Assembly: GCF_034676725.1 (NCBI RefSeq)
Contig: NZ_JAUCBR010000004.1
Location: 4,120,001-4,184,000 of the forward strand
Length of the DNA stretch: 64,000 nt
Direction of reading: 5' to 3'
Origin: Denitromonas sp.
GTDB lineage: Bacteria; Pseudomonadota; Gammaproteobacteria; Burkholderiales; Rhodocyclaceae
Translations under genes and position numbers: made by a program
The notes under the pieces: generated by a model
Seen by the model: only the letters and a program-made list of their open reading frames with translations
Database searches by the model: none
What the model was told of the DNA's origin: nothing
Shown here: positions 25,318-36,885 of the stretch, piece by piece
Layout of the letters: each line of letters opens with the position of its first letter
Position numbering within the stretch: position 1 is the first letter of the stretch

Positions 25318-27659
25318 CAAACGCGCTCCAAGCTCACCACGGCAGACAGGCCACCCAGCGCCGCCGTTGATTCATGTGCGGACGCGATGCGCACACAGCC
25401 ATCGGCCAGCGTGTCATCGGTTGTCACGACCAGTCGGGCGCTGCCCTGCCCTGTTTTCGCCACCACGGCGTCACCGGCGTTGAGGCCGAGCGAGGCCATC
25501 GTCGCTGCCGACAGGCCCGCCACCGGGGCTGCACCATCGCGAGTGCGTTGCAGTGCCGGGGCGCGACGCACGATGCTGTCGGTCGCGTAGATCGGCACCT
25601 CGGCCACGCGCTCGAGACCGGCCGGTGCGGCTTGCGTCGGGACGCTCAGACCGTCGAGCGCGTTGTTCAAGCCACTCACCGGTGCGCTGGTGACGTCGAG
25701 CACCTCGGCACGCACCGCTTCGGAATCGGTGTAGTCGAAGCCGTCGAGCGAGAGCAGGTTGCCCATCACACGCAACACTTTCCACGCCGGGCGTGTATCG
25801 CCTTGCGGCTTGGCGACGGCGACCAAGCTCTGCGCACGGCCTTCGGCATTGACGAAGGTGCCGGAGGTTTCGGTAAAGGGCGAGACCGGCAGCATCACAT
25901 GGCTGATGGCACGCAGTTCGGGGCTGTCGAAGGCCGACAGGCTGACCACGAAATCCGCGCCAGCCACCGCGGCGCGGGCAGCGTCGCCCGCCGCGCAATC
26001 GAGCGACGGTTCGACGTTGACCAGCACATAGGACTTGAGCGACTCGCCCAGCATGACCGAGGCGTTCTTGCCGCCCTTGGCCGGTACTGCGCCGGCGAGG
26101 TAACCGCCGACGCTATTGGCCGCCTCTCCGATCACGCCAAAGCTGGCGCCGGTCAGCGCGGCAATCTCCTGGGCCACACGGCGCAGGCTGGCCGCCTGCG
26201 GGTGCTGTGCCGCGAAATTGCCCAGCCAGATGGCCAGCTTTTCGCCGCTGAGCAGCAGATCGGCAATGGCCTTGGCGTCGGCCGGCACATCGGCCGGCAG
26301 CACGCCGGCAAGCGATGCATCGACACTCTTGCCCTGGCCATCGGCCACGGCCTTGAGCACCGCCGCCAACGCGGCGAGCATCTCGGAGGGCTTCGGTTGC
26401 ATGCGCGCGGCCACCGGCAGCAGCCAGTCGTCAGCCGTCGGATGAATGCTTGCCACCTTGAGACCGCGCTTGGCGGCCTGGCGCACGCGCTGGGCAAGCA
26501 AGGGGTGATCCTTGCGGAAGAAGCTGCCGACCACCAGGAGACGGTTCAGTTCGGCGACGCCGGCGACCGGCATGCCCAGCCACGGAGCACCCTGGGCGAC
26601 ACCATCGGCCGAAAAATCGCTCTGGCGCAGGCGGAAGTCGATATTGTCGCTGCCCAGTCCGCGCACCAGTTTCTGTGCCAGGTAGAGTTCCTCGACCGTC
26701 GCGTTCGGGGCGACCAGCGCACCGAAGTTGTCGGGGCCGGCGGCAGCAACGACCGCCTTGAGGCGGGTGGCGGCAAACTCGAGGGCGCTCTGCCAGTCGC
26801 ACTCCTGCCAGCTGTCGCCCTGACGGATCATGGGCTTGGTCAGACGCTGGGCGCTGTTGAGGCCTTCGTAAGAGAAGCGATCGCGGTCGGACAACCAGCA
26901 TTCGTTGATCGCTTCGTTTTCAAGCGGCAGCACGCGCTTGACCACGTCATGCTTGACCTGGACGATCAGGTTGCTGCCCAGCGAGTCATGCGGACTGACC
27001 GACTTGCGGCGGGCCAGCTCCCAGGTGCGGGCGGCGAAACGGAAGGGCTTGGAGGTCAGCGCACCGACCGGGCACAGATCGATGATGTTGCCCGACAGTT
27101 CGGAATCCACCGTCTTCTCGACGAAGGGCATGATCTCGGAGTGCTCGCCACGGAAGGCCTGACCGAGTTCCATCAGGCCGGCGATTTCCTGGGTGAAGCG
27201 CACACAGCGCGTGCAGTGGATGCAGCGCGTCATGTCGGTCGCCACCAGCGGGCCGAGGTTCTTGTTGAACACAACGCGCTTTTCTTCCTGGTAGCGCGAC
27301 TTGCTCTCGCCGTAGCCGACCGCCAGATCCTGCAACTGGCACTCGCCGCCCTGGTCGCAGATCGGGCAATCGAGGGGGTGGTTGATGAGGAGGAACTCCA
27401 TCACCCCTTTCTGTGCCTTCACGGCGGCTTCGGACTTGGTCCACACCTTCATGCCGTTGGTCACCGGCGTGGCACAGGCCGGCAGCGGCTTGGGCGCCTT
27501 TTCGACCTGGACCAGGCACATGCGGCAGTTGGCGGCGATGGACAGCTTCTTGTGGTAGCAGAAGTGCGGGATATACGCCCCGATCTGGTTGGCGGCATCC
27601 ATCACGGTGCTGCCATCAGCCACCTGAAGCTGCTTGCCGTCGATCTCGATTTCTAGCAT
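25317..27659 (-). CDS. nuoG: NADH-quinone oxidoreductase subunit G
   Basis: A 780-residue iron-sulfur subunit of the peripheral arm. The N-terminal 2Fe-2S domain has [17 protein letters not shown] and the downstream PLPACATPV cysteine. His/Cys ligands of the next cluster are in [18 protein letters not shown]; further 4Fe-4S ligands are in [12 protein letters not shown] and [16 protein letters not shown] molybdopterin-oxidoreductase-like domain without cofactor fills the rest and is weakly conserved, as usual. Overlaps nuoF by a few bases. Confidence 0.96.
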   Translation of the reverse strand: MLEIEIDGKQLQVADGSTVMDAANQIGAYIPHFCYHKKLSIAANCRMCLVQVEKAPKPLPACATPVTNGMKVWTKSEAAVKAQKGVMEFLLINHPLDCPICDQGGECQLQDLAVGYGESKSRYQEEKRVVFNKNLGPLVATDMTRCIHCTRCVRFTQEIAGLMELGQAFRGEHSEIMPFVEKTVDSELSGNIIDLCPVGALTSKPFRFAARTWELARRKSVSPHDSLGSNLIVQVKHDVVKRVLPLENEAINECWLSDRDRFSYEGLNSAQRLTKPMIRQGDSWQECDWQSALEFAATRLKAVVAAAGPDNFGALVAPNATVEELYLAQKLVRGLGSDNIDFRLRQSDFSADGVAQGAPWLGMPVAGVAELNRLLVVGSFFRKDHPLLAQRVRQAAKRGLKVASIHPTADDWLLPVAARMQPKPSEMLAALAAVLKAVADGQGKSVDASLAGVLPADVPADAKAIADLLLSGEKLAIWLGNFAAQHPQAASLRRVAQEIAALTGASFGVIGEAANSVGGYLAGAVPAKGGKNASVMLGESLKSYVLVNVEPSLDCAAGDAARAAVAGADFVVSLSAFDSPELRAISHVMLPVSPFTETSGTFVNAEGRAQSLVAVAKPQGDTRPAWKVLRVMGNLLSLDGFDYTDSEAVRAEVLDVTSAPVSGLNNALDGLSVPTQAAPAGLERVAEVPIYATDSIVRRAPALQRTRDGAAPVAGLSAATMASLGLNAGDAVVAKTGQGSARLVVTTDDTLADGCVRIASAHESTAALGGLSAVVSLERV

Positions 27660-28972
27660 GACGGACCTACATAGATTTTGCTGCCTTCGCGCTGGACGTC
27701 TTCCGGCACGAGACAGGTCTTGTGTTCAATGTGGTAGGCGAATTCATCGCCGAAATGCTTGACGAAGCTCTGCACCGGCATGGACGCCGCGTCACCCAGC
27801 GCGCAGATGGTGCGCCCCATGATGTTGGTGGTGACGCTGTTGAGCAGGTCCAGGTCATCCGGCCGGCCGAGGCCATGTTCGATGCGATGCACCACGCGGT
27901 ACAACCAGCCGGTGCCCTCGCGGCACGGCGTACATTGCCCGCAGGACTCTTCGAAATAGAAATAGGACAGGCGCTCGAGCGCCTTGACCATGCAGGTGGT
28001 CTCGTCCATGACGATGACTGCGCCCGAACCGAGCATCGACCCCGCCTTGGAGATCGAGTCGTAGTCCATGGTGCAGTCCATCATGATGTCGGCCGGCACC
28101 ACCGGCGCCGACGAGCCGCCCGGAATCACCGCCTTGAGCTTGCGACCGCCGCGCATGCCGCCGGCCAGTTCGAGCAGCTCGGAGAATGGCGTGCCGAGTT
28201 CGATCTCGTAGTTGCCGGGGCGATTGACATGACCGGACACCGAGAACAGCTTCGTGCCGCCATTGTTGGGCTTGCCGTAGTTCAGGAAGGTCTCGCCGCC
28301 ATCGCGCATGATGAACGGCACCGAGGCAAAGGTTTCGGTGTTGTTGATGGTCGTCGGCTTGCCGTACAGACCATAGCTGGCCGGGAACGGCGGCTTGAAG
28401 CGCGGCTGCCCCTTCTTGCCCTCGATGGACTCGAGCAGCGCGGTTTCTTCGCCGCAGATGTAGGCGCCGTAGCCGTGATGCGCGAAGAGGTCGAAGCTGA
28501 AATCCGAGCCGAGAATCTTCTCGCCCAGAAAGCCGGCGGCGCGGGCTTCGGCCAGCGCCTCTTCGAAGCGCTGATACACCTCGAAGATCTCGCCATGAAT
28601 ATAGTTGTAGCCCCGCTCGCAGCCCATCGCGTAGGCGGCGATGGTCATGCCCTCGATCACCGAGTGCGGGTTGTAGCGGAGGATGTCGCGGTCCTTGAAG
28701 GTGCCCGGCTCGCCCTCGTCGGAGTTGCAGGCCAGATACTTGGCGCCCGGGAAGGAACGGGGCATGAAGCTCCACTTCAGGCCGGTCGGGAAGCCCGCAC
28801 CACCCCGACCCCGCAGCACCGACGCCTTCACTTCGGCGATGATGTCCGCCGGCGGCGTGCTCTCGGCAATGATCTTCTTCAGTGCGGCATAACCGCCACG
28901 CGCCACGTAGTCCTGGAGCCGCCAGGTGCGGTCGCCGTCAACACCGGCAAGGATGAGATCTTTAACGCTCAT
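27653..28972 (-). CDS. nuoF: NADH-quinone oxidoreductase subunit F (NADH/FMN site)
   Basis: A 439-residue subunit that binds NADH and FMN and holds one 4Fe-4S cluster. Visible motifs are [14 protein letters not shown] (FMN/NADH loop), [17 protein letters not shown], and [12 protein letters not shown] with the distal cysteine for cluster N3. The start at 28972 overlaps the nuoE stop (ATGA); the frame is open upstream but that part lies over nuoE. Confidence 0.97.
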   Translation of the reverse strand: MSVKDLILAGVDGDRTWRLQDYVARGGYAALKKIIAESTPPADIIAEVKASVLRGRGGAGFPTGLKWSFMPRSFPGAKYLACNSDEGEPGTFKDRDILRYNPHSVIEGMTIAAYAMGCERGYNYIHGEIFEVYQRFEEALAEARAAGFLGEKILGSDFSFDLFAHHGYGAYICGEETALLESIEGKKGQPRFKPPFPASYGLYGKPTTINNTETFASVPFIMRDGGETFLNYGKPNNGGTKLFSVSGHVNRPGNYEIELGTPFSELLELAGGMRGGRKLKAVIPGGSSAPVVPADIMMDCTMDYDSISKAGSMLGSGAVIVMDETTCMVKALERLSYFYFEESCGQCTPCREGTGWLYRVVHRIEHGLGRPDDLDLLNSVTTNIMGRTICALGDAASMPVQSFVKHFGDEFAYHIEHKTCLVPEDVQREGSKIYVGPSC

Positions 28973-29445
28973 TTCGCCAGGTCCGCCAACATTTGATCGA
29001 TTTTTTCGGTGGTCATCCAGCTGCACATCTTGTGGTTGTTGTGCAGCAGCACCGGTGCATCGCCACAAGCGCCCATGCACTCACCCTCTTTGAGCGTGAA
29101 CTGGCCGTCCGGCGTGGTTTCGTTGAAGTCGATACCGAGCTTCTGCTTGAGGTATTCGGCGGCATGAACGCCCCCCGACAAGGCACAGGGCAGGTTCGTG
29201 CACACCGTGATCTTGTGCTTGCCGACGGGTTCGAGGTCGTACATGTTGTAGAAGCTGGCCACCTCGAACGCGGCGATTGCCGGCATCTCGAGATAGCTGG
29301 CCACCGCATCGATGGTCTCCTTGGCCAGCCAGCCTTTCTCCTGCTGCGCGATGCGCAACGCGGCCATCACCGCGGACTGTTTCTGGTCCGGCGGATACTT
29401 GGCGACCTCTACGTCGATTAACTTCAGCGATTCCTGGCTCAGCAT
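28969..29445 (-). CDS. nuoE: NADH-quinone oxidoreductase subunit E (2Fe-2S)
   Basis: A 158-residue thioredoxin-like 2Fe-2S subunit. Cluster ligands occur in CTNLPCAL and CMGACGDAP. Start MLSQESLK chosen to fit family length; upstream extension has no homology-like sequence. Forms the NADH-dehydrogenase module with NuoF and NuoG. Confidence 0.96.
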   Translation of the reverse strand: MLSQESLKLIDVEVAKYPPDQKQSAVMAALRIAQQEKGWLAKETIDAVASYLEMPAIAAFEVASFYNMYDLEPVGKHKITVCTNLPCALSGGVHAAEYLKQKLGIDFNETTPDGQFTLKEGECMGACGDAPVLLHNNHKMCSWMTTEKIDQMLADLAK

Positions 29446-29485
29446 CTTCTGCCCATACCCGATAGTTTGTGTTCTTCGGTCCGTC

Positions 29486-30739
29486 TCAGCGATCGATCTC
29501 ACCGAACACGACGTCCATCGTCCCGATAATGGCGACCACGTCGGCGATCAGGTGCCCCTTCGCCATGACGTCCATCGCCGACAAGTGCGCGAAGCCCGGC
29601 GCCCGCAGTTTCAGGCGGTACGGCTTGTTGGCGCCGTCCGACACCGCATACACGCCGAACTCGCCTTTCGGGTGCTCGACGGCCGCATACACCTCGCCTT
29701 CCGGCACATGCATCCCTTCCGTGAAGAGCTTGAAGTGGTGAATCAGCTCTTCCATGTTCGACTTCATCGCCTCGCGCGACGGCGGCGCCACCTTGTGGTT
29801 GGCGGTAATCACCGGGCCGGGGTTCTTCCGCAGCCAGTCGATGCATTGCTTGATGATGCGGTTGGACTGGCGCATTTCTTCCATGCGGACCAGATAGCGA
29901 TCGTAGCAATCACCCTCTTTGCCCACCGGAATATCAAAATCCAGACGGTCGTAGACTTCGTACGGCTGCTTCTTGCGCAGATCCCACGCCACGCCGGAGC
30001 CGCGCAACATGGCGCCGGTAAAGCCCCAGGCCTTGGCCTGCTCGGGCGTGACCACACCAATGCCGACCGTCCGCTGCTTCCAGATCCGGTTATCGGTCAG
30101 CAGGGTTTCATAATCGTCGCAGTACTTCGGGAAGCGGTTGGTGAAGTCTTCCAGAAAATCGAGCAGCGATCCTTGACGGTTCTCATTTAGCTGGCGAACA
30201 GCCTCGGCGTTTTTCCATTTCGAGGCTTCGTATTGCGGCATCTGGTCGGGCAGATCGCGATATACGCCACCCGGACGATAATAGGCCGCGTGCATCCGCG
30301 CCCCGGACACCGCCTCGTAGGCATCCATGAGATCTTCGCGCTCACGGAAGGTGTAGAGCACCATGGTCATGGCGCCGATATCCAGCGCGTGCGTCCCGAT
30401 ATTCAGCAGGTGATTCAGGATGCGGGTAATCTCGTCGAACATCACCCGGATATACTGCCCGCGCTCCGGCACCTCGACGCCCAACAGGCGCTCGATCGCC
30501 ATGCAGTACGCATGCTCGTTGCACATCATCGACACATAGTCGAGACGGTCCATATAGGGGACGGACTGCACCCAGGTGCGGGTTTCGGCCAGTTTTTCGG
30601 TACCACGGTGCAGCAAGCCGATATGCGGATCGGCACGCTCGACGACTTCGCCGGACAGCTCGAGCACCAGGCGCAACACACCGTGCGCCGCCGGGTGCTG
30701 CGGACCAAAGTTGATCGTATAGTTGCGGATTTCAGCCAT
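29486..30739 (-). CDS. nuoD: NADH-quinone oxidoreductase subunit D
   Basis: A 417-residue 49-kDa-type subunit lining the quinone site at the end of the Fe-S chain. Starts [20 protein letters not shown], the invariant N-terminus with the quinone-site histidine. ATG 30739 is preferred over an ATG three codons upstream because GGAG sits nine bases before it. Overlaps the nuoC end by 8 bp. Confidence 0.97.
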   Translation of the reverse strand: MAEIRNYTINFGPQHPAAHGVLRLVLELSGEVVERADPHIGLLHRGTEKLAETRTWVQSVPYMDRLDYVSMMCNEHAYCMAIERLLGVEVPERGQYIRVMFDEITRILNHLLNIGTHALDIGAMTMVLYTFREREDLMDAYEAVSGARMHAAYYRPGGVYRDLPDQMPQYEASKWKNAEAVRQLNENRQGSLLDFLEDFTNRFPKYCDDYETLLTDNRIWKQRTVGIGVVTPEQAKAWGFTGAMLRGSGVAWDLRKKQPYEVYDRLDFDIPVGKEGDCYDRYLVRMEEMRQSNRIIKQCIDWLRKNPGPVITANHKVAPPSREAMKSNMEELIHHFKLFTEGMHVPEGEVYAAVEHPKGEFGVYAVSDGANKPYRLKLRAPGFAHLSAMDVMAKGHLIADVVAIIGTMDVVFGEIDR

Positions 30740-31337
30740 GGCCGACATCTCCGTAATTGGCTTCCCGCACGATACGCGGCGTATTTTCTCGAGGTTCGAT
30801 CGTCACCGGCTGATACACCACACGCCCCTGCTCCGGGTCGTAGCGCATTTCCACATAACCCGATACCGGGAAATCCTTGCGGAATGGATGGCCAACAAAA
30901 CCATAATCGGTCAGGATCCGGCGCAGGTCCGGGTGCCCGGAGAACATGATGCCGAACAGATCGAAGGCTTCACGCTCGAACCAGTTGGCACTGGGCCACA
31001 CATCACACAAGGAATCGAGCACCGGGAAGCTGTCGTCCGGCGCGAATGCGCGCAGACGCAAGCGCCAGTTATTGACAATGGACAGCAGGTGGGTCGAAGC
31101 GGCGTAGCGCTCGCGTGACCAGGTCTGATTTGCCCAGGCCGAATAATCGACACCGGACACATCGATCAACTGGTCAAAACCGAATTCGGCGCGATCGCGA
31201 AGCTCGATGGCAACCGAAAGATAATCGGCGGCAGCGACTTCCAGGGTCACCTCGCCGCGATCGACCACGATCGCCTTGGCCCGCTCGCCGAAGTGCTCGG
31301 CCAGCAAAGCCGAAAGACGTTCAATTTTCGTTGTCAT
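30732..31337 (-). CDS. nuoC: NADH-quinone oxidoreductase subunit C
   Basis: A 201-residue 30-kDa-type subunit of the quinone module. The C-terminal signature [20 protein letters not shown] and [19 protein letters not shown] is intact. Start MTTKIERL (31337) matches the family; an earlier ATG is in frame but probably not used. Confidence 0.96.
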   Translation of the reverse strand: MTTKIERLSALLAEHFGERAKAIVVDRGEVTLEVAAADYLSVAIELRDRAEFGFDQLIDVSGVDYSAWANQTWSRERYAASTHLLSIVNNWRLRLRAFAPDDSFPVLDSLCDVWPSANWFEREAFDLFGIMFSGHPDLRRILTDYGFVGHPFRKDFPVSGYVEMRYDPEQGRVVYQPVTIEPRENTPRIVREANYGDVGHG

Positions 31338-31353
31338 CCCGTCACCCACCCTT

Positions 31354-31830
31354 TCAGCGCGCAATGGTGTTGGTTGACCGGATCTTCCGCTGCAGCTGGA
31401 TGATGCCGTAAATCAGCGCTTCGGCGGTCGGCGGACAGCCCGGCACATAGACATCGACCGGCACAACCCGATCACAACCACGCACCACCGAATACGAGTA
31501 GTGGTAATAGCCACCACCGTTCGCACAGGAACCCATGGAGATCACCCAGCGCGGCTCGGCCATCTGGTCGTACACCTTGCGCAGGGCCGGCGCCATCTTG
31601 TTGCACAGCGTGCCGGCCACAATCATGACGTCCGACTGACGCGGACTGGGGCGAAACACCACGCCAAAGCGGTCAAGGTCGTAGCGCGAACACCCCGCAT
31701 GAATCATTTCCACGGCACAACAGGCCAGACCAAACGTCATTGGCCACAAGGAGCCCGTGCGGGTCCAGTTGATCACCGTGTCCAGTGACGTCGTGACAAA
31801 ACCTTCTTTCAATACGCCTTCGATACTCAT
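31354..31830 (-). CDS. nuoB: NADH-quinone oxidoreductase subunit B (cluster N2)
   Basis: A 158-residue PSST-type subunit carrying the terminal 4Fe-4S cluster N2 that reduces quinone. The tandem cysteines are in [10 protein letters not shown], with the others in AGTLCNKM and [11 protein letters not shown]. Length and order are standard. Confidence 0.97.
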   Translation of the reverse strand: MSIEGVLKEGFVTTSLDTVINWTRTGSLWPMTFGLACCAVEMIHAGCSRYDLDRFGVVFRPSPRQSDVMIVAGTLCNKMAPALRKVYDQMAEPRWVISMGSCANGGGYYHYSYSVVRGCDRVVPVDVYVPGCPPTAEALIYGIIQLQRKIRSTNTIAR

Positions 31831-31877
31831 GTCACCTCTTGCCGCAAGGCAGATTCAAGGGTGAAGCGGCGGGAAAA

Positions 31878-32252
31878 TCACTCCCAGTTCAGTGCGCCTT
31901 TTTTCCACACCCAGATATAACCAATCACGAGAATACCCAGGAACACCAGCATCTCGAAGAAACCGAACAATCGCAGCGATTCCGTGCCGGCAATTTCCTG
32001 GAGAATCGTCGCCCAGGGCAGCAGGAATGCAATTTCAAGATCGAAAATAATGAACAGAATGGCGAGCAGGTAATAACGCACATCGAATTTCATGCGCGCA
32101 TCTTCGAAAGGCTCGAAGCCACACTCGTAAGGGGAAAGCTTTTCGCTATCGGGACGGTGCGGCGCAATAAGCCGCCCCATGACGATCGGCGCCACACCAA
32201 AGGCGAGCCCGACCAGGATGAAAACAAGCACGGGGAAGTAGTTTTCTAGCAT
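31878..32252 (-). CDS. nuoA: NADH-quinone oxidoreductase subunit A
   Basis: A 124-residue membrane subunit with three helices and the conserved cytoplasmic loop ending [14 protein letters not shown]. Start MLENYFP (32252) fits the family. First gene of the operon, 71 bp after tRNA-Leu. No independent promoter was recognised in the gap, so co-transcription with secG and the tRNA is likely. Confidence 0.95.
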   Translation of the reverse strand: MLENYFPVLVFILVGLAFGVAPIVMGRLIAPHRPDSEKLSPYECGFEPFEDARMKFDVRYYLLAILFIIFDLEIAFLLPWATILQEIAGTESLRLFGFFEMLVFLGILVIGYIWVWKKGALNWE

Positions 32253-32292
32253 TATCGATCCCGGTCTTTGTTTGCGGTAAAACCGCATGGAA

Positions 32293-32313
32293 ACGCCCGC
32301 TTACTGCGGGCGT
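32293..32313 (-). terminator. Hairpin between tRNA-Leu and nuoA
   Basis: Perfect 8-bp stem acgcccgc / gcgggcgt with loop ttact, 10 bp after the tRNA 3' end. The following minus-strand sequence (ttccatgcgg) lacks a T-run, so it is more likely a partial terminator or a processing/stability hairpin than a full stop. Confidence 0.5.
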
Positions 32314-32323
32314 CCAATGTTTT

Positions 32324-32409
32324 TGGTGCCGACGGTGAGACTCGAACTCACACGACTTTACGTCACCACCCCCTCAAGATGGCGTGTCTACCAATTTCAC
32401 CACGTCGGC
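32324..32409 (-). tRNA. tRNA-Leu (GAG)
   Basis: An 86-nt class II tRNA with encoded CCA. Acceptor stem GCCGACG pairs with CGTCGGC; discriminator A. The anticodon loop reads CTTGAGG, giving anticodon GAG (codons CUC, CUU). The long variable arm is typical of tRNA-Leu. It sits between secG and nuoA, a conserved betaproteobacterial arrangement. Confidence 0.95.
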
Positions 32410-32470
32410 ACTGCGTTACAGCGGGACGAATTATACGACTTCTACCGCGCTGCGCAAACCTTTTTGCACC

Positions 32471-32821
32471 TTATTTGGGAACTGTATTCAGCTTCGAATC
32501 CGGGTTGGCTCCCGATGCCGGCGCAGCGTCCCCGGCAGCCGGAACGGCCTGCTCCATCACGCTCGCCGGCACGGTGCGCGCCGAACTTGCCAGATAGCTC
32601 AGGCCCAGGCTGGTGATGAAGAAGACCGTCGCAAGCACGCCCGTGGTGCGGCTCATGAAGTTGGCCGAGCCCGATGCACCAAAAAGACTCCCCGACGAGC
32701 CACTACCGAAGGCCGCTCCGGCATCGGCACCTTTGCCGTGCTGCAGCAAGACCAGGCCGATCACGCCGATACCGACCAGCACATGCACGGTCAACACAAT
32801 CGAAAAGAGATAACTACCCAT
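32471..32821 (-). CDS. secG: Preprotein translocase subunit SecG
   Basis: A 116-residue protein with two transmembrane helices (about residues 3-22 and 54-75) flanking [25 protein letters not shown] in outline, the usual SecG loop. It assists SecYE in protein export. The Ala/Pro-rich tail is variable in the family. Located between tpiA and tRNA-Leu as in related genomes. Confidence 0.93.
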   Translation of the reverse strand: MGSYLFSIVLTVHVLVGIGVIGLVLLQHGKGADAGAAFGSGSSGSLFGASGSANFMSRTTGVLATVFFITSLGLSYLASSARTVPASVMEQAVPAAGDAAPASGANPDSKLNTVPK

Positions 32822-32852
32822 GATTCATTCGTTCCTGAACTAGTAATGCGGA

Positions 32853-33602
32853 TCAAACAGCGACTGCGGCATTGCAGATCGCCAGAAATGCCTCGGCATC
32901 CAGCGCGGCACCGCCGACCAGACCACCATCGATATCCTTTTGCGCAAACAGCGCAGCCGCCGTCTCCGGCTTTACGCTGCCGCCATACAGAACCCTCACC
33001 CCGTCGGCGGCCGCCGGCGACACGCCGGCCAACGCCGCGCGTATTGCGGCGTGCACCTGCGCAGCCTCTTCGACCGTCGCGGACACACCCGTACCGATCG
33101 CCCACACCGGTTCATAGGCGATCACCAGCCTTTCGACCTGCGCCGCACCGAGCGCCAGCACGGGGGCCAGTTGTTCGGCCACAACCGCTTCGGTCCGGTC
33201 CGCCTGGCGCTCGGCCAGCGTTTCGCCGACGCAGACGATCGGCACCAGACCCGAGCGCAGCGCTGCCGCCGCCTTCTCGGCCACTCGTTGACTGGATTCG
33301 CCATGGCGAAGCCGGCGCTCGGAGTGGCCAACGATCACATAGTGGCAGCCCAGTTCGCGCAGCATGCCGGCGCTCACCTCACCAGTATAGGCACCGTCGT
33401 CGCATTCGCTGACATCCTGGGCACCCAGCAACAAGCCACTGCCGGCCAGCACGTCCGCGGCCTGATCCAGATAGGGCGACGGCACACACACCGCCACGTC
33501 CACCCCCTGGGGCAAGCGGGATGTCAGCGCCGACAGCAGGCCGGCGACCATCTCGCGGCGCCCGTGCATCTTCCAGTTACCTGCAACCAGTTTCGATCTC
33601 AT
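32853..33602 (-). CDS. tpiA: Triosephosphate isomerase
   Basis: A 249-residue TIM barrel interconverting dihydroxyacetone phosphate and glyceraldehyde 3-phosphate. Active-site pieces are NWKMH (K11), VGHSERR (His) and AYEPVWAIGTG (Glu), with the phosphate loop YGGSVKP. Start MRSKLVAGNWK at 33602; the longer open frame upstream is arginine-rich non-family sequence. Confidence 0.97.
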   Translation of the reverse strand: MRSKLVAGNWKMHGRREMVAGLLSALTSRLPQGVDVAVCVPSPYLDQAADVLAGSGLLLGAQDVSECDDGAYTGEVSAGMLRELGCHYVIVGHSERRLRHGESSQRVAEKAAAALRSGLVPIVCVGETLAERQADRTEAVVAEQLAPVLALGAAQVERLVIAYEPVWAIGTGVSATVEEAAQVHAAIRAALAGVSPAAADGVRVLYGGSVKPETAAALFAQKDIDGGLVGGAALDAEAFLAICNAAVAV

Positions 33603-33678
33603 ACGCTTTGCTGCGGAGGCGGAAAAATCTGACGATTGTAACCGCCTCTCCCCCGTCTCAGCAAACAGCGCCGTCAAC

Positions 33679-35040
33679 TCAGACCGCCTCCCCGAAAGCG
33701 GTCCGTACCGTATCGGCCAGTTGCGTGGCGTGACGCGTGACTTCGTCTGCGTCCTGCCCCTCGACCATGACCCGCAGCAGCGGCTCCGTGCCTGACGGGC
33801 GCAGCAGCACGCGGCCACGCTCGCCGAGCGCCTCCGCCGTTGCCTTTTCGGCACTGGCGATGCGGCCGTCGGCCCGCCAGTCGAAGCCCTGCGGCATCCG
33901 CACGTTGATCAGTCGCTGGGGGTAGAACACCAGGTCCTGGCAGGCGTGCTTGAGTGACGCGCCCTGCTGGCGCAAGGACGCGAGCACCTGCAGCGCCGAC
34001 ACGATACCGTCACCGGTGGTGTGGTGATCCAGGCTCAGGATATGACCGGAATTCTCGCCCCCCAGGCGCCAGCCCTTCTCCTGCATCATCTCCAGCACAT
34101 AGCGGTCGCCGACCTTCGCCCGCGCAAACGGCACATCCAGCCGGCCGATGGCGTGCTCGAAGCCGAGATTGCTCATCAGCGTCCCAACGACACCATTGAG
34201 CTTGCCGGCGCGCTTCATCGCCACGGCGATCACGTAGATCAACTTGTCGCCATCGTAGATTTCACCGGCCGCATCGACCATCACCACCCGGTCGCCGTCA
34301 CCGTCGAGCGCGATGCCCAGATCGGCGCCATGGGTCAGCACCGCATCGCGCAGATATTCGGGCGATGTCGCGCCAACGCCATCGTTGATGTTCAGGCCAT
34401 CCGGCCGCACGCCGACGGCCACCACCTCGGCGCCAAGCTCGTGCAGCACCTTGGGCGCAATGTGATATGCCGCGCCGTGGGCGCAGTCGAGCGCGATCTT
34501 CATGCCGCGCAGGTTCAGCTCGTTCGGGAAGGTGCTCTTGCAGAATTCGATATAGCGCCCGGCGGCATCCTCGATGCGGCGCGCGCGGCCGAGCCGGTCG
34601 GAAGACACGCAACCCATCGGCTCGTCGAGGTGGGCCTCGATCTCCAGCTCCACCGCATCGGGCAGCTTAGAACCGCCAGCGGAAAAGAACTTGATGCCAT
34701 TGTCGTAGAACGGATTGTGCGAGGCGGAGATGACCACGCCGGCCTGCAAACGCAGCGCGCGCGTCAGATAGGCCACGGCGGGGGTCGGCATCGGCCCGGC
34801 CAGGATCACATCAACACCGGCTGCCGAGAAACCCGCTTCGAGCGCCGCCTCAAGCATGTAGCCGGAGATCCGCGTGTCCTTGCCGATCAGCACGGTCGGG
34901 CGCTCGCCCTTGGGCAACTGCTCGCGCATCACCAGCGTCACGCCGGCGGCATAACCCAGGCGCATCACGAAATCCGGGGTAATCGGCGCATCGCCGACCC
35001 GGCCACGCACGCCATCGGTACCGAAATACTTTCTGCTCAT
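33679..35040 (-). CDS. glmM: Phosphoglucosamine mutase
   Basis: A 453-residue enzyme making glucosamine 1-phosphate for UDP-GlcNAc, hence peptidoglycan and LPS. N-terminus [11 protein letters not shown] is typical. The phosphoserine loop is ISASHNP (Ser107), the metal loop is DGDGDR, and the sugar loop is GGENSGH. Located directly downstream of folP, as in many proteobacteria. Confidence 0.97.
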   Translation of the reverse strand: MSRKYFGTDGVRGRVGDAPITPDFVMRLGYAAGVTLVMREQLPKGERPTVLIGKDTRISGYMLEAALEAGFSAAGVDVILAGPMPTPAVAYLTRALRLQAGVVISASHNPFYDNGIKFFSAGGSKLPDAVELEIEAHLDEPMGCVSSDRLGRARRIEDAAGRYIEFCKSTFPNELNLRGMKIALDCAHGAAYHIAPKVLHELGAEVVAVGVRPDGLNINDGVGATSPEYLRDAVLTHGADLGIALDGDGDRVVMVDAAGEIYDGDKLIYVIAVAMKRAGKLNGVVGTLMSNLGFEHAIGRLDVPFARAKVGDRYVLEMMQEKGWRLGGENSGHILSLDHHTTGDGIVSALQVLASLRQQGASLKHACQDLVFYPQRLINVRMPQGFDWRADGRIASAEKATAEALGERGRVLLRPSGTEPLLRVMVEGQDADEVTRHATQLADTVRTAFGEAV

Positions 35041-35151
35041 TGATCTATCGACCTCAAAGTTCTGTGTGCAGCAGGCGCCACCGCGCCCGCCCTGCCCGTC
35101 AGTGTCGGGCGAAATTATGACAGCCGCGGGCGCCGAGCGACATCGAAACGA

Positions 35152-35973
35152 TCACGGCGCCAGCGCAGCGAGTACGGCGAGCGCGTCGCGCGTCGCCGCC
35201 ACATCGTGCACCCTGACACAACAGGCACCGGCCTGCACCGCCAGCGCCGCCGCAACCGCACTGGCCACCAGGCGCGCCTCGACCGGCTGGCCGGTCAGCG
35301 CCCCCAGCATGGATTTTCTCGACACCCCCGCCAGCACCGGCGCCAGCGTCGCCAGCGCGGGCATGGCGCGAAACAGCGCGACATTGTGCGCCAGCGTCTT
35401 GCCAAAGCCGAAGCCCGGGTCGATCAGGATGCGATCCGGCGACACCCCGGCCGCACGCACCGCCGCCACACGCTCGGCCAGCGCCGCCTGCACCTCGGCC
35501 ACCACATCGTCGTAGCTCGGCGCCGCCTGCATGGTCCGCGGCGCGCCCTGCATGTGCATGAGGCAGACCGCGGCGTCACTGTTCGCCACCGCCGCCAGCG
35601 CACCGGGGGCACGCAGGGCGTTGATGTCGTTGACCATGGCGGCGCCGGCGGCCACCGCAGCCGCCATCACCGCCGGCTTGACGGTATCGACCGACACCGG
35701 CACCTCCCAGCCCGCCAGCGCCTCGACCACCGGGATGACACGATCGAGCTCCTCAGCCTCGCTCACCGGCTCCGCGCCGGGGCGGGAGGATTCGCCGCCC
35801 AGATCCAGCACATGTGCGCCCTCGCTGACCGCCGCCTCGGCACGACGCAGCACCGCGTCCCGCTGCTTCAGCAGGCCATCGCCGGAAAAGGAATCGGGCG
35901 TCACATTCAGAATTGCCATGATCCGCGGCGTCGACAGGTCCAGCCGGAAGCGGCCGCATGAGAGCACCGTCAT
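35152..35973 (-). CDS. folP: Dihydropteroate synthase
   Basis: A 273-residue TIM-barrel enzyme that joins p-aminobenzoate to the pterin diphosphate in folate synthesis; the sulfonamide target. Motifs LNVTPDSFSGDG, GGESSRPGAEPV and DPGFGFGKT are intact. ATG 35973 follows GGAGGGG and overlaps the true stop of the upstream GTPase gene (TGATG). The usual ftsH neighbour is absent; a YlqF-type GTPase takes its place. Confidence 0.95.
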   Translation of the reverse strand: MTVLSCGRFRLDLSTPRIMAILNVTPDSFSGDGLLKQRDAVLRRAEAAVSEGAHVLDLGGESSRPGAEPVSEAEELDRVIPVVEALAGWEVPVSVDTVKPAVMAAAVAAGAAMVNDINALRAPGALAAVANSDAAVCLMHMQGAPRTMQAAPSYDDVVAEVQAALAERVAAVRAAGVSPDRILIDPGFGFGKTLAHNVALFRAMPALATLAPVLAGVSRKSMLGALTGQPVEARLVASAVAAALAVQAGACCVRVHDVAATRDALAVLAALAP

Positions 35974-36885
35974 CACCCCTCCTCCGGCGCATCGTCGGCC
36001 GCGGCCTCGGCGTCATCGGCGATTGTTGCCGCGGCGATCATCGCCGCGCGGCTATCGGGCGTCTCCAGGCTGATCTGGCCCAATGCGCCACTGCGGTAGT
36101 CACCCAGTAGTATCAGCGACGCCTTGTTCGACATCCATCCCGCCGCCCTTGATCAGGCAGCCGCGCCGCCGCGCCACCTCCTCGACCAGACGCACACCGT
36201 CAAAGCCGGACACATCGGTCTTGTAGCGCTCGGCCACGCGCGCCGGGTAGCGATCGAGCAGCATCTGCCCGAGCACCACCGCCACATCGAACTCCGACAC
36301 CGCATTGACCCCGATGGCGTGGCTGGCCGCCAGCATGAAACCATCGGTGTCATAGGCAATCTTTGGCCACATCATGCCCGGCGTGTCGATCAATGACATG
36401 GTCGGGCTGAGATCCAGCCGCTGCTGCGACTTGGTCACCGCCGGCTCATCGCCCACCGCGGCCACGCGCCGCTTGAGCAGGGCGTTCATCAGCGTCGACT
36501 TGCCGACGTTGGGGATGCCCATGATCATCATGCGCAGCGGCTTGGTGCCATCATTGCGGTGCGGCGCCAGTTGCTGGCACAGCTTGGGCACCCGCGCCAC
36601 CTCGGCCGGCTTCTTGCACGAAATTGCCACCGCCTTGACGCCCGGCTGGCGGTTGAAATGGGCGAGCCATTCGGCCGTCACCGCCGGATCGGCCAGATCG
36701 CTCTTGTTGAGCAACTTCAGGCACGGCCGCTGGCGATGCGCGCGCAAGGCGGCAATCATCGGATTGCTGCTCGCCGCCGGCAGGCGCGCGTCAACCACCT
36801 CGATCACCACGTCGATCTTGGCCATCGCCTCGGCGGCCTTCTTGCGCGCCGAATTCATGTGCCCCGGAAACCACTGTACTGTCAT
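35973..36885 (-). pseudogene. YlqF/RbgA-type ribosome-assembly GTPase, 3' frameshift
   Basis: A circularly permuted GTPase: G4 NKSD (60-63) precedes the P-loop GIPNVGKST (123-131) and G3 DTPG (167-170). Homologues help mature the 50S subunit. The annotated frame stops after 261 residues at 36100, but one G too many near 36120-36125 explains this: in the shifted frame the protein continues through DYRSGALGQISLE to a stop overlapping the folP start, giving 303 residues. Family members end with just such a SGALG segment. Function may be intact if the shift is a sequencing error. If real, only the short C-terminal tail is lost. Confidence 0.85.
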
